From a virus: a DNA stretch of 64,000 bases. Each line of letters starts with the position of its first letter. Position 1 is the stretch's first letter. The translations under genes and the position numbers were made by a program. Below, in pieces: positions 15,274-24,436 of the stretch. The DNA lies in the IMG/VR virus record IMGVR_UViG_3300022200_000019, positions 148,918 to 212,917 of that record, one strand, 5' to 3'. The notes beneath the pieces were generated by a model. That model was not told the origin of the DNA and searched no databases. It saw only the letters and a program-made list of their open reading frames with translations.

Positions 15274-17536
15274 ACAAATCACAGATTATGCAATTACTAT
15301 TGCAAAGAAAAAAGAACATCATTACGTGTTAATCGAACATTTATTGCTTAGTTTAATACGCTTTGAACCATTTAATAACGTACTAGTAAAGTATGGTGTT
15401 GAAGTTGATTTATTAGATCAAGAACTAGACTACTATCTTGACAGTTTAGTAAATCTTACAAACAAAGACTACGATGGACATCCAAAACGCACAAATGGTC
15501 TAGAGCGTGTGTTTAACCGTGCCGGTACACAAGTATTGTTTACAGGCCGTCGTTATATTACTACTGTTGATTTGTATCTTAGTATTACTTCTGAAACCAA
15601 CAGTCATGCACAATATTTTCTGTTAAAATACGGAGTCGAAAAAGAAGCATTTACTTCGTTCTGGAATGAAAATTACAAACAAGGCAAAGTTACTCTTAAC
15701 GACGATCAAATTAAAGAAGTACTTGAGGAGCATTGCACTAACTTAAATGCACTTGCTCGTGAAGGAGATCTAGAACCGCTTATTGGTCGTTCTGCAGAAT
15801 TACAAGATGCAATTGAAATTCTTGCTAAAAAGTTCAAGTCTAATGTATTGATGATCGGCGATCCAGGTGTTGGTAAAACTGCTATTGTAGAAGGGCTTGC
15901 ACAAAAGATCGAAAATAGCGATGTACCAGAATTTCTTAAAGACCATGAAATCTGGAGTTTGGAAGTTGGTTCATTGCTTGCTGGATCTAAGTATCGCGGC
16001 GAGTTTGAAGAAAAATTTAAAGATGTTATTAAAGCACTAGAAGCAACCGATAATGCTATTTTGTTTATTGACGAAGCACACACTATGCACGGTGCTGGTG
16101 CTGGATCAAATTCAAGTCTGGACATGGCCAACATGCTCAAGCCGGCAATCACCAAAGGAAAACTAAAAGTAATTGCTTCCACTACCTGGGAAGAATACTA
16201 CGAGACTTTTGAAAAAGATCGTGCCATGATGCGTCGATTCTATAATCTTTCAATCGATGAACCAGATCACGATACTACAATTAAGATTCTTCAAGGACTC
16301 AGCGAACGATTAGAAGAATATCACGATGTTGAAATTGATTCTGCTGCTATTACTACCGCAGTTGACTTAGGAACACGCTATATTCACGATCGTAAGAATC
16401 CAGACAAGTCAATTGATTTGCTTGACGCTGCTTGTGCTAAACAACGTGCCAAAGATAACTCAGGTGTAATCATTACTGCCGATTTAATTTACGCAGAAGC
16501 AAATAAATTAACCGGAATTCCTCAAGAACGCTTAAAAAATGAGGATTGTGATAAGGTTCGTAACCTTGAATCACGTGTTAAGGAACGATTATACGGACAA
16601 GACGAAGTCGTTGATACCGTACTGAAGCGTATTAACGTTTCATTTGCTGGACTTAATTCTGATAATAAACCTGTTGCTAGTTTCTTGTTCTTGGGCCCAA
16701 CTGGCACAGGTAAAACTGAACTTGCTAAACTGCTAAGTGAAAACTTGGATATGGAATTGTTACGTTATGATATGAGTGAGTATCAAGAAAAACACACAGT
16801 ATCAACACTTATTGGCGCACCACCGGGTTATGTTGGGTATGAAGATTCTAACTTAGGCGGCGGTAAGTTAATTAACGATTTGTCTAAAGATCCTTTTAGT
16901 ATTATTTTGTTTGACGAAATTGAAAAAGCGCATCCAGATGTAAGCAATGTGTTGTTATCAATGCTCGACGAAGGTAAAATTACATCAAGTTCGGGCAAAA
17001 CCGTAAACTGCACTAATGCTATTATTATTCTTACATCTAACTTAGGTGCTCGTGATAATGAAAACAATAATATCGGTTTTGGCACTGATCTAGAGCGCAC
17101 TGGTTCTGAAGATAAAGCACTCAAAGAATACTTTAAACCAGAACTACGTAATCGCTTAGATGCTATTGTTAAATTTAACAAACTAGATACACTAAGTATT
17201 AAGAAGATTGTTAATAAATTCTTAAATCAACTCAAAAAGAATTTGTCTAAGAAAGGTATCGCAATTAATGTCACCGAGCCAGTTGTTGAATATCTAGCAG
17301 AAGTTGGATATGACAAGAAGATGGGCGCACGTCCGCTGGCACGTAAAATTGACGAACTATTAAAAGTTCCGCTAAGTGAAAAAATTCTGTTTGAAAATTT
17401 GCGTGATACTGACATTAACATTCGTTTAACCACAGAAAATACCATAGAATTTGTAAATAAAAATAGCGGCGGTCAAGAAGCTTCTGTGAACAAAGATGGA
17501 CTCATTGTACTGGACCAATTCAAACCTAAAGCATAA
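15251..17536 (+). CDS. clpA: ClpA-type AAA+ unfoldase
   Basis: This 761-residue ClpA-like protein has an N-domain (residues 1-140), an AAA module D1 with Walker A GDPGVGKTAIVEG and Walker B ILFIDEAHTMHGAG, and a D2 module with GPTGTGKTEL, IILFDEIEKAHPDV and a sensor-2 GARPLAR. It unfolds proteins with ATP and threads them into ClpP. The segment NNIGFGTDL in D2 matches the IGF/IGL loop by which ClpA docks on ClpP, so it may use the host ClpP. No clpP is in the window. I chose the ATG at 15251 (MQINPEIEQ) because it begins the N-domain as in ClpA. A TTG 33 nt earlier is possible. Confidence 0.92.
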   Translation: MQINPEIEQITDYAITIAKKKEHHYVLIEHLLLSLIRFEPFNNVLVKYGVEVDLLDQELDYYLDSLVNLTNKDYDGHPKRTNGLERVFNRAGTQVLFTGRRYITTVDLYLSITSETNSHAQYFLLKYGVEKEAFTSFWNENYKQGKVTLNDDQIKEVLEEHCTNLNALAREGDLEPLIGRSAELQDAIEILAKKFKSNVLMIGDPGVGKTAIVEGLAQKIENSDVPEFLKDHEIWSLEVGSLLAGSKYRGEFEEKFKDVIKALEATDNAILFIDEAHTMHGAGAGSNSSLDMANMLKPAITKGKLKVIASTTWEEYYETFEKDRAMMRRFYNLSIDEPDHDTTIKILQGLSERLEEYHDVEIDSAAITTAVDLGTRYIHDRKNPDKSIDLLDAACAKQRAKDNSGVIITADLIYAEANKLTGIPQERLKNEDCDKVRNLESRVKERLYGQDEVVDTVLKRINVSFAGLNSDNKPVASFLFLGPTGTGKTELAKLLSENLDMELLRYDMSEYQEKHTVSTLIGAPPGYVGYEDSNLGGGKLINDLSKDPFSIILFDEIEKAHPDVSNVLLSMLDEGKITSSSGKTVNCTNAIIILTSNLGARDNENNNIGFGTDLERTGSEDKALKEYFKPELRNRLDAIVKFNKLDTLSIKKIVNKFLNQLKKNLSKKGIAINVTEPVVEYLAEVGYDKKMGARPLARKIDELLKVPLSEKILFENLRDTDINIRLTTENTIEFVNKNSGGQEASVNKDGLIVLDQFKPKA

Positions 17537-18197
17537 AATTAGAGAATCTAATCGTTTATTTTACGATCAGTATCGTTATTGTGCTTCGGGTGAATTGAGT
17601 TACACAAAACTTCTTCGCGGACTGGATCGGAAAACACTGGAACATAGATTAAAAACCTATCGTTCAATGAACAAAACTGATTTTGGTTATTTCTTTTATA
17701 GTTATAATCAACGTCGCCGACAAATTACTGATCAAACAGAATCGAATTTATATAACTTTTTGGATTTAATAGAAAGCATAGATGTTGATCATAAGCTAGT
17801 TCTGGGCTGGCACGATTTTTATTTTTATACCAATGATACTGGATCTATTGACCAGATTTTAACTGCTGATGGGGTGTATGCTAAACCAGTTGTTGAAACT
17901 GTACTAACGCACCCCTTGAAAACTATTGTTAGAAAGCGCAGTGAATACCAATATAGATGTTACCTGGCTAACGCAGTAATTTCTGAATCTCAACAAAATC
18001 ATTTAGTTAAATTTTTTAAAAATCACACAGATAACATAAAATTAAGCAAAACTTTTAGCGAATGGTTGAATAAAGAATATAAGTATTGCAGAGATTACTT
18101 TTTCTTTGACCATAACGACACAGGTTTACCTCTGTTACTTGAGATGATAGTCCCAGGGCTGGTTAAAGAAACATTAGAAATTATTACACAGGATTAA
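17496..18197 (+). CDS. unknown T4-like phage protein
   Basis: The 233-residue protein is rich in Tyr, Phe and Lys/Arg and appears globular. Its first 40 nt overlap the clpA end in another frame. An internal start a little later is possible, because the first dozen residues lie in the overlap. The segment IVRKRSEYQYRCYLANAVIS, followed by a C-terminal DYFFFDHND region, resembles proteins I have seen in marine T4-like phages with no assigned role. There is no membrane segment or tag. Confidence 0.65.
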   Translation: MDSLYWTNSNLKHKIRESNRLFYDQYRYCASGELSYTKLLRGLDRKTLEHRLKTYRSMNKTDFGYFFYSYNQRRRQITDQTESNLYNFLDLIESIDVDHKLVLGWHDFYFYTNDTGSIDQILTADGVYAKPVVETVLTHPLKTIVRKRSEYQYRCYLANAVISESQQNHLVKFFKNHTDNIKLSKTFSEWLNKEYKYCRDYFFFDHNDTGLPLLLEMIVPGLVKETLEIITQD

Positions 18198-18202
18198 ACA
18201 TA

Positions 18203-18370
18203 ATGGCTAGAATTCAAGAAGAAACACTAACGATTAAAGTTAGCAAATTATTTAGAGACACAGATCAAGACGAAATTCTTGTTACTGCTGATTTAACCGC
18301 ACAGCTTGAAATGGTTCTACAAGAACTAGTTGGTGCCGGTGTATTGGTTGAAATTTACAAAGGTGAATAG
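18203..18370 (+). CDS. 55-residue protein, unknown
   Basis: This short frame was translated by hand: it begins MARIQEETLTIKVSKLFRD and ends VLVEIYKGE. It encodes a compact beta/alpha mini-protein starting 5 nt after the previous stop. Its TAG shares its G with the GTG start of the next gene. This overlap and the normal amino-acid make-up support it as real. The role is unknown. Confidence 0.65.
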   Translation: MARIQEETLTIKVSKLFRDTDQDEILVTADLTAQLEMVLQELVGAGVLVEIYKGE

Positions 18371-18804
18371 TGGACACTGTAAAATTTTCTTGCGTTGTTA
18401 ACACAAATATTCCGTCAAACCCAATACATCTACAAATCATGTTAGACGAAGCTGTCGTGTTTGACAAGGATGTAACTGCCGAAGAAACTGTATCTTTTGA
18501 AGTTGTCGAAGACGACAAAGAGCATGAAATTCGTTTTTTAATTTCTGGTAAAAACGATGCGCATATTATTCGTGATAATGCTGGAAACATTCTAGATAGC
18601 ACCGAGCTATCCATTACCAACCTTTCATTCGACGATGTGGGCATCAATAACATTATCATGGTTTCTCCACTGGAATATAAACACGACTTCAACGGTAACG
18701 ATGCTGAAATTGTCGATAAGTTTTATAACATTGCCGGTTGCAATGGCGAAATTACGTTAAATTTCACAACTCCAATATATCTTTGGTTACTCGAAAACAT
18801 GTAG
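18370..18804 (+). CDS. beta-rich protein, unknown, possibly virion-associated
   Basis: The 144-residue protein has a GTG start, TAGTG-coupled to the 55-residue gene. It alternates hydrophobic and polar residues with many Asp/Asn, suggesting a beta-sandwich (FSCVVNTNIPSNPIHLQIMLDEAVVFDKD...). The layout of a short ligand-like strand pair around LDEAVVF resembles the protein at 38533 (VDNELFAER), so both may be the same type of small carbohydrate-binding-like module. This is a weak structural impression. It is followed by a late promoter. Confidence 0.6.
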   Translation: MDTVKFSCVVNTNIPSNPIHLQIMLDEAVVFDKDVTAEETVSFEVVEDDKEHEIRFLISGKNDAHIIRDNAGNILDSTELSITNLSFDDVGINNIIMVSPLEYKHDFNGNDAEIVDKFYNIAGCNGEITLNFTTPIYLWLLENM

Positions 18805-18817
18805 TACTGTGTTTTAA

Positions 18818-18824
18818 ATAAATA
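18818..18824 (+). promoter_or_regulatory. late promoter ATAAATA close to start
   Basis: ATAAATA lies 7 nt before the ATG at 18832 and opens the long late block of internal-virion-type genes. Confidence 0.65.
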
Positions 18825-18831
18825 CAGTATC

Positions 18832-19815
18832 ATGAATTTAAAAGAACTAGATAGTTTTAAACTAGGCGATGCAGTTAACTTCCACGAAGAACTAAATCCT
18901 GCTCTCTGGGAAAACGAAATGATGCGCTCAGACGTGCGCAAAGCACTGTTACGCATTGCCGCAGATTTCCAAGAGTTCTTAGGTGTTAAAGATCTAGCAG
19001 TAGAAGATGTTCGCGTTTCCGGGAGTAACGCAGCATATTCATATACGCCACATTCAGACATTGACTTACACTTGATTGTTGACTTTGACCAAATCAACAA
19101 CGATGAAGTGTATCAAGAGTTATTCAACGCAAAAAAGTTTCAATATAACCAAGAGCATAATATTAAAGTTCGTGGTTATGATGTAGAACTGTATGTTCAG
19201 GACGCAACCCAACCACACGCCAGTTTAGGTGAATATAGTGTAGCACGTGATGAGTGGACTCGCATTCCAACAAAGCAGCGTGCCAACCTAGACGATTTTG
19301 CAACACGTCAAAAATACGATAAACTCAAAGGCTTAGTTATGGCTGCGTTGGTTAGTAAAAAACTAAACATGGTAGATGACGTAACAGATGTTGTTAAACG
19401 TTATCGTCGTGCTGGACTAGCAGAGGGTGGTGAGTTTAGCCCAGAAAATTTAGCATTCAAAATGTTACGTACTCAAGGTTATATTGAAAGACTTTGGAAA
19501 CATCGTAGTGAACTAGAAGATCGTGAACTTAGTTTAGAGCAAGCCGAATCTATTGTAGAAGCAGCAATACGCGAATTAGAATTACATCAGGTATTAGCAG
19601 AAATGAAATTATCAGACTTTTTACCCAAAAAAACCCGAGAGCAAAATCAAGCAGATGAGCGTATGGCTATCGACGCAATGATGGTTTTAAGTACTTCAAC
19701 TGAATACGCAATTGAAGATATTGTAAGGGCTGTAGAAGCGGCTTTAGAAACCGGAAAAGTTCACAATCGAAAAGATCTTTTACAAATGGCGGCAGATATA
19801 TTAGAAAAACAATGA
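18832..19815 (+). CDS. nucleotidyltransferase-fold protein
   Basis: The 327-residue protein has VSGSNAAYSYTPHSDIDLHLIVDF (residues about 62-86), the Pol-beta-type nucleotidyltransferase signature: Gly-Ser on a helix followed by the DxD metal ligands in SDIDLHL. A third carboxylate may be in GYDVELYVQD. The rest is helical. Enzymes of this fold add a nucleotide to a protein, RNA or antibiotic. Some are MNT toxin/antitoxin parts. Preceded by a late promoter and followed by tag-bearing virion proteins, it may be packaged, but it has no perfect capsid-targeting tag: VNFHEE near residue 20 only loosely fits. Confidence 0.7.
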   Translation: MNLKELDSFKLGDAVNFHEELNPALWENEMMRSDVRKALLRIAADFQEFLGVKDLAVEDVRVSGSNAAYSYTPHSDIDLHLIVDFDQINNDEVYQELFNAKKFQYNQEHNIKVRGYDVELYVQDATQPHASLGEYSVARDEWTRIPTKQRANLDDFATRQKYDKLKGLVMAALVSKKLNMVDDVTDVVKRYRRAGLAEGGEFSPENLAFKMLRTQGYIERLWKHRSELEDRELSLEQAESIVEAAIRELELHQVLAEMKLSDFLPKKTREQNQADERMAIDAMMVLSTSTEYAIEDIVRAVEAALETGKVHNRKDLLQMAADILEKQ

Positions 19816-21176
19816 AAGACTTTCACGTACTAGCATTAAGTAACGATAATGGAGTAAGAACCTACGCTATTCTAGCAGGCGAAAAACCCATTGGCCGTGC
19901 TGTGCGCAAGGGCAAAGAAATTGCGTTTCAAGTAACCGGATATCCTCCGCAACGAGAACACGGTAGTAACGTAGAACGTATTATCGCCAAATGGTTAGAT
20001 AGTCATTATGTTGACTTACAAGAAGGTGATGTAATATTACATCCTCGTTTTAAAGCACAGCAACAAGAAAAAGAAAGACTTGATCAACTGATTGCTGACT
20101 ATCAAAAACAAGCTGCTGCCGAAGAAGCTGATTTAAAAAGATTAGCAACTTTTTGGTGGAATAACGACGAAAGTCCAGAGGTTGAACAACTACTGGCACG
20201 CATGGGTTGGGAAATCGGCCAAGATGAAGGATATGATGACGAGCCCGGAGCATTTGTAGTACAGATAGGCGACGAAGATGGTGACAGCTTTCTTTCTTGG
20301 TCGCCGGATGATTTAAGAAACAATGTAACAGAAGGCGACGTTGTTAAACACAAATTTGGACTAAAGCAACAACAAAAGAATAAAACCAAATATCGTTTTT
20401 ATCAAGAAATCAAAGACGATATTCCTGTATTTGATCGCGGCAGATATGCGGCTGTAAAGCCACGATACATTGCGTCGCACAGACATCCGGAAAACCTAGA
20501 ACCATTTGATCACTTTGAAGTAGAACCAAGTAATTCGGGAGCCAATGGCAGAATAATTGGCATTACCCGAGACGGGATGCGAGTATTAGCCGATGTGTCG
20601 AGACTAGCACATGCAGAAGCATTCGCTGATGCGTGGAACAGAGGTGGATTTTCTGATAAAGATCCTAGTCGAGAACCGCTGGATACATTAGAAAGTCGCC
20701 GTTCAAGTGCAGCACTAAAAGGGATTAATCTAGCAGAGAATCCAACAAACGAAGCTGGGTACGAAAGTTCTTGGCAAAAGCGTTATAGAACAGATCCGGA
20801 ATTCCGCGAGCGTCAAAAACAAAACGAACGCAATCGCAGAAAGAATCCAGAATACGCAGAGAAGAAACGCGAATACCAACGCGAGCGTTCACGTAAGTTA
20901 TATGCTGATCCAGACTGGCGCAAAGAAGACCTAGCAAGACGCAGAGATGTGTATGCTGCTAACAAAGACGCAGTATTAGCCAAACGTCGTGAGTTAATGA
21001 AAGATCCAGCATATGCTGCTCGTAAAGCAGAATATTGGAAACAAGACGCTGCTAAACGTAAAGAATTAACACAAAAGTTCCAACAGTTATTACAGGATCC
21101 AGATTTTAACCCTGCTAAACTACCAACAGCAGAACTTAAAAAGTTTATTAAATTTTTAGAAAAAGGAAGAGTATAA
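19812..21176 (+). CDS. large protein with basic C-terminal repeats
   Basis: This 454-residue protein overlaps the previous gene by 4 nt (ATGA). The N-terminal 150 residues are mixed alpha/beta (TYAILAGEKPIGRAVRKG). An acidic region follows (GQDEGYDDEPGA). The C-terminal 130 residues are imperfect basic repeats around DPEFRERQKQNERN, PEYAEKKREYQRERS, DPDWRKEDLARRRD and PAYAARKAEYWKQD, each about 19 residues, helical and rich in Arg/Lys. Such repeats would bind DNA or RNA. I do not recognise the N-terminal domain. The late position and neighbours suggest a virion or core protein. Confidence 0.65.
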   Translation: MKDFHVLALSNDNGVRTYAILAGEKPIGRAVRKGKEIAFQVTGYPPQREHGSNVERIIAKWLDSHYVDLQEGDVILHPRFKAQQQEKERLDQLIADYQKQAAAEEADLKRLATFWWNNDESPEVEQLLARMGWEIGQDEGYDDEPGAFVVQIGDEDGDSFLSWSPDDLRNNVTEGDVVKHKFGLKQQQKNKTKYRFYQEIKDDIPVFDRGRYAAVKPRYIASHRHPENLEPFDHFEVEPSNSGANGRIIGITRDGMRVLADVSRLAHAEAFADAWNRGGFSDKDPSREPLDTLESRRSSAALKGINLAENPTNEAGYESSWQKRYRTDPEFRERQKQNERNRRKNPEYAEKKREYQRERSRKLYADPDWRKEDLARRRDVYAANKDAVLAKRRELMKDPAYAARKAEYWKQDAAKRKELTQKFQQLLQDPDFNPAKLPTAELKKFIKFLEKGRV

Positions 21177-21853
21177 TGTCATCATTGAACGAAGATCCAA
21201 TTAGAGATCTACTAAACAAGTTATTTGGTAAAAAGTCCGACGCACCTACTGCGGATACCGGATCGGAAGATAATATGGACAATGCTGCTAATACCGGTGA
21301 CATTACTCCAGGTCAAAGTTATAGTAGCGCAGCATCATTTGCTGACAAATATGATCGTAGCCCGATTAAAACATATGACTTACCTCCTTCAGATGTAAAA
21401 GCAGCGAATCCTCCGGGAACAGAGAACGAGCCTTTTGACATTGACGCTATGAATAAAGCAGATTCTTTAAGAAATCTATTTAAAAGAGATGAGCCAAGAA
21501 AGCCTGTTACTGTTAAGAACGTTGAACCTAAGAAACCAGGCGAATATACTGGTGTTACAAAAGCAGTCGACGATGCTGCAACATGGGTTGGAGATAAAGT
21601 AGATCAAGGTTGGGGTGCTGTTAAAGATTTCTTCAATGAACCAAGCACACCAGAACCAGCAGCAGATGATGAATCCGGTTGGTTAGACGGTGTTGTTGAT
21701 CGCTATAAAAGATTCTATGGCGTCGGCGACAAGGAAGCAGAAACTCCTAAACCTGCGTCTAAGCCAGCAGATAGCGATGCTGCTAGATCAGCCAACGACG
21801 CACTAAACAGACTAATGGCAGATCCAGAATTTAGAAAGATGTTGGATCAATAA
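21176..21853 (+). CDS. low-complexity protein, probable virion/core component
   Basis: The 225-residue protein is mostly disordered, rich in Asp, Pro, Ala, Lys and Asn. It has one short amphipathic segment, TWVGDKVDQGWGAVKDFFNEP, and a similar later piece, LDGVVDRYKRFYG. It is coupled to both neighbours by one-base overlaps (TAATG). Its composition resembles phage scaffold or core proteins. No enzymatic motif is seen and there is no clear N-terminal targeting tag. Confidence 0.6.
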   Translation: MSSLNEDPIRDLLNKLFGKKSDAPTADTGSEDNMDNAANTGDITPGQSYSSAASFADKYDRSPIKTYDLPPSDVKAANPPGTENEPFDIDAMNKADSLRNLFKRDEPRKPVTVKNVEPKKPGEYTGVTKAVDDAATWVGDKVDQGWGAVKDFFNEPSTPEPAADDESGWLDGVVDRYKRFYGVGDKEAETPKPASKPADSDAARSANDALNRLMADPEFRKMLDQ

Positions 21854-23745
21854 TGAACCTTTACGATCTATTTGAAGCCTTAGTTGGTCATGACATGCCT
21901 CGCAGCAAGAAATATAGCAGCGATCAGTCTGACTTTGAAATACAGCCGCAACTAGGTGAATTAATAGATCGTATCGAAGCAGGCGAAATCAAACCTAAAA
22001 TTGTAAAACTAAACCCACAGAAATTACAAGCAACGCAAGGATGGCTAGATACTCGCAATGGTGGCGGTGCGCCATTGCTAGATCGCTATACAAAATTACC
22101 TGTTATTCTTAAAGATCAATCAGGATATCATATCTTAGACGGGCACCATAGAACATCCCACGCTCTTAGTAAAGGACAACAATCGATTAAAGTTTATCTA
22201 TTTCGCATGCCCGACGATTTAAGCGAAGCATCGTTTGCTGATTTAAAGAAACTGGTTCCTGTGTATAATGTTGATGAATGGTCACAAGAATTAGGTATTC
22301 CACGTAAGGTAGCATACTTATACGGCGAACTTGGTTACTTACAACGCGGCAAACCAGAACAGATTATGGTTAAAGTTCAACATTTTATGGGCGGTGGCGG
22401 AGTTGTTCCGTTTTGCTTAGAACACGTAGGTGACTTGTCAGATCGTATGACACCTAGACATCCATTACATTGGAGTTATGGTGCTGTAAAAGAAAAAGCA
22501 GAAAAAACATACAGATCGTTAACACACAGTTATGGATTTGAGCGCGAGTTCCAAGAGAACCTAGACGCTACAATCGAATATCAAAAGATTGAAAATCCAG
22601 ATGAGTATCGTGAGCGTGTATATCGTGCTATGCAAATGTATGCCGATGCACATAAAGAATTGCTTCCATACTGCCACACAGATATTCACAAGAATGCTGT
22701 ATATGCTGCTATCTCATTGGGTGAAAGAAAGTTTGATGATGCTGCTACCTTTGTAGGTGCAATCAAACGTCTTTGTGCTAGCGAAGAAAGTTATCACAAT
22801 GCGCTAAGAGCATATGATAAAAAACTAGATGGCAAACTAGCAGGCGAAGAAGTACTAGACGAAGCGGGCGAATGGTGGAAAACATTTTCAGATGTAGTTT
22901 CTGGATCAAAAAAAGCATATGATACCGCAGTTATTGCTGGTCCCAAATGGCAAGCAGCAATTGATAGCAAAGATCCAGTTGTAATTGATCAAGGTATTAA
23001 AGACTTAGCAAAAGACTTAGGTATGGATCCAAACGATCCAAAATACAAGCAATGGGCAGGCAGTATGCGTTACAAAGCATACAAAGCAGCGGATATTAAA
23101 CACGATGTAACACGAGATGCTGAACGTAAAGCCTATGCTGCTGATCCACGACACTGGAAGGAACTTGAAATTCCCGGTTATGATGAACCCTGGGTTACAT
23201 TTAGTAAGCCATCCCCACGTGGTATTCCGCTTCGTGTAGGCGGTGACAAAGTAGATGAAGAGGCTCTTGACCGTTTTGAGATAGGCATGGGATTAGAGCA
23301 GATGCATAACAATGACATTGCTCTTGTTGGTGGCATGCGTTCAGGATCAAGCCCTGCTAACTTAACACGTTTAAAATATAGCATTTATGATGTTCCTATG
23401 CTAAAACAACTAAAGCAAACAGGTGGCAATCAAAATGACGCACTCATGGGCCATGTTGAATTAATGGTAGAAGATGGCACAGGCGATCTTATTGGTTTAA
23501 TTAACATCGAAATGAAGCGCGGCGGCAAACGCCAAGGTTACGGCTCACAAGTTGTGCGTTCTATTATTGATAGTCCGTTTGCTCGCAAGCCATTTAGAAT
23601 CTACGATATACAAAAGAAAGCTGTGGGTTTTTGGAAGAAGATGGGTGTAGAGTTTACACACTCAGACTTTAAAACTCCTATTGCGCCGACTCAGCTGCCC
23701 AGGCTTGCATTGGGACCAGGGAATATATTTGGAATCATACGATGA
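21853..23745 (+). CDS. tagged ParB/Srx-like plus GNAT-like fusion, putative packaged protein
   Basis: The 630-residue protein starts MNLYDLFE, a capsid-targeting-like tag with LFE as the protease site. Residues about 40-115 hold a ParB/sulfiredoxin-like fold with YHILDGHHRTSHAL (D96-R100). This motif binds nucleotide in CTPases/nucleases of the ParB superfamily. A long helical middle follows. At residues about 540-615, LIGLINIEMKRGG and GKRQGYGSQVV (G558-V567), then IYDIQKKAVGFWKKMG, match the acetyl-CoA-binding motif A and motif B of GNAT acetyltransferases. The combination suggests an enzyme carried in the capsid and injected, as T4 Alt is, but neither activity is proven. Confidence 0.65.
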   Translation: MNLYDLFEALVGHDMPRSKKYSSDQSDFEIQPQLGELIDRIEAGEIKPKIVKLNPQKLQATQGWLDTRNGGGAPLLDRYTKLPVILKDQSGYHILDGHHRTSHALSKGQQSIKVYLFRMPDDLSEASFADLKKLVPVYNVDEWSQELGIPRKVAYLYGELGYLQRGKPEQIMVKVQHFMGGGGVVPFCLEHVGDLSDRMTPRHPLHWSYGAVKEKAEKTYRSLTHSYGFEREFQENLDATIEYQKIENPDEYRERVYRAMQMYADAHKELLPYCHTDIHKNAVYAAISLGERKFDDAATFVGAIKRLCASEESYHNALRAYDKKLDGKLAGEEVLDEAGEWWKTFSDVVSGSKKAYDTAVIAGPKWQAAIDSKDPVVIDQGIKDLAKDLGMDPNDPKYKQWAGSMRYKAYKAADIKHDVTRDAERKAYAADPRHWKELEIPGYDEPWVTFSKPSPRGIPLRVGGDKVDEEALDRFEIGMGLEQMHNNDIALVGGMRSGSSPANLTRLKYSIYDVPMLKQLKQTGGNQNDALMGHVELMVEDGTGDLIGLINIEMKRGGKRQGYGSQVVRSIIDSPFARKPFRIYDIQKKAVGFWKKMGVEFTHSDFKTPIAPTQLPRLALGPGNIFGIIR

Positions 23746-24203
23746 GAGCAAACGAATTTATCAGCGAAATTAACCTAGATCCACGCTCGTGGTTTGGTGC
23801 TGGACAAATGGGTGGCCGTGGAGGCAGTGGCTCTCAAGCAGTTGCTACTGGCGGACGCACAGCACCAGCAACCGCCAAACCAAATCTAGGTAAATTTGAA
23901 CGTACACCAGATGGAAAGATCATTGATCCACAAGGACAGGTAGTTAATCCACGCACAGGCGATCCGTATACAAAAGCAGACGTAACCAGAGACACTGGTA
24001 AGAGTCCAGAGTTTAAGAGTATATCTCCAGAGCGTTCACACTATGCTAGAACTACACAAGCAGACCGTGTTAGAGACGAACGTGCTGCACGCAACATGGA
24101 ACGTTATGCCGATGAATACCAAGCAGCAAAAACTAGATGGCAAGAAAAAGGTGATGCTGCTTCATTTGGCGATATGATAAAGATTCTAAACAGAGTAGAT
24201 TAA
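23742..24203 (+). CDS. tagged small protein, putative internal virion protein
   Basis: The 153-residue protein starts MRANEFISE, a capsid-targeting-like tag with ISE as the predicted protease site. The mature part is Gly/Arg/Thr rich at first (GQMGGRGGSGSQ) and then basic and helical (VRDERAARNMERYADEYQAAKTRW). No enzyme motif is seen. It overlaps the previous gene by 4 nt and the next by one base, so all are made together. Confidence 0.65.
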   Translation: MRANEFISEINLDPRSWFGAGQMGGRGGSGSQAVATGGRTAPATAKPNLGKFERTPDGKIIDPQGQVVNPRTGDPYTKADVTRDTGKSPEFKSISPERSHYARTTQADRVRDERAARNMERYADEYQAAKTRWQEKGDAASFGDMIKILNRVD

Positions 24204-24436
24204 TGCGTGAATTGAGATATAACACGGAAACATTAGGTTTTTCGTCACCAGACGATAGTTGTTATCTAGATCCCAGCGATCCTATACACGAATTTCGTCG
24301 CACAGGCAATGCTGCTGCATTAAATCAACCACGACGTATTCCAGTTGCACAACAGTTTGCAGAACATGAACGTAAAATGGAATTAGCAAAAGCACAGGGT
24401 ATTCGTCCTGGTTCCCCAGCATGGTATATGTTATGA
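24203..24436 (+). CDS. small protein, unknown
   Basis: This 77-residue protein is coupled by TAATG to the previous gene and overlaps the start of the next. It has no targeting tag and no membrane segment, and contains Pro- and Arg-rich stretches (QPRRIPVAQQF). The role is unknown. Its position inside the tagged block suggests virion or assembly use. Confidence 0.55.
   Translation: MRELRYNTETLGFSSPDDSCYLDPSDPIHEFRRTGNAAALNQPRRIPVAQQFAEHERKMELAKAQGIRPGSPAWYML

Noticed and set aside
23178-23384. Minus-strand frame inside the ParB/acetyltransferase gene
   Set aside because: It lies wholly within a well-supported gene and shows no ribosome binding site or motif.
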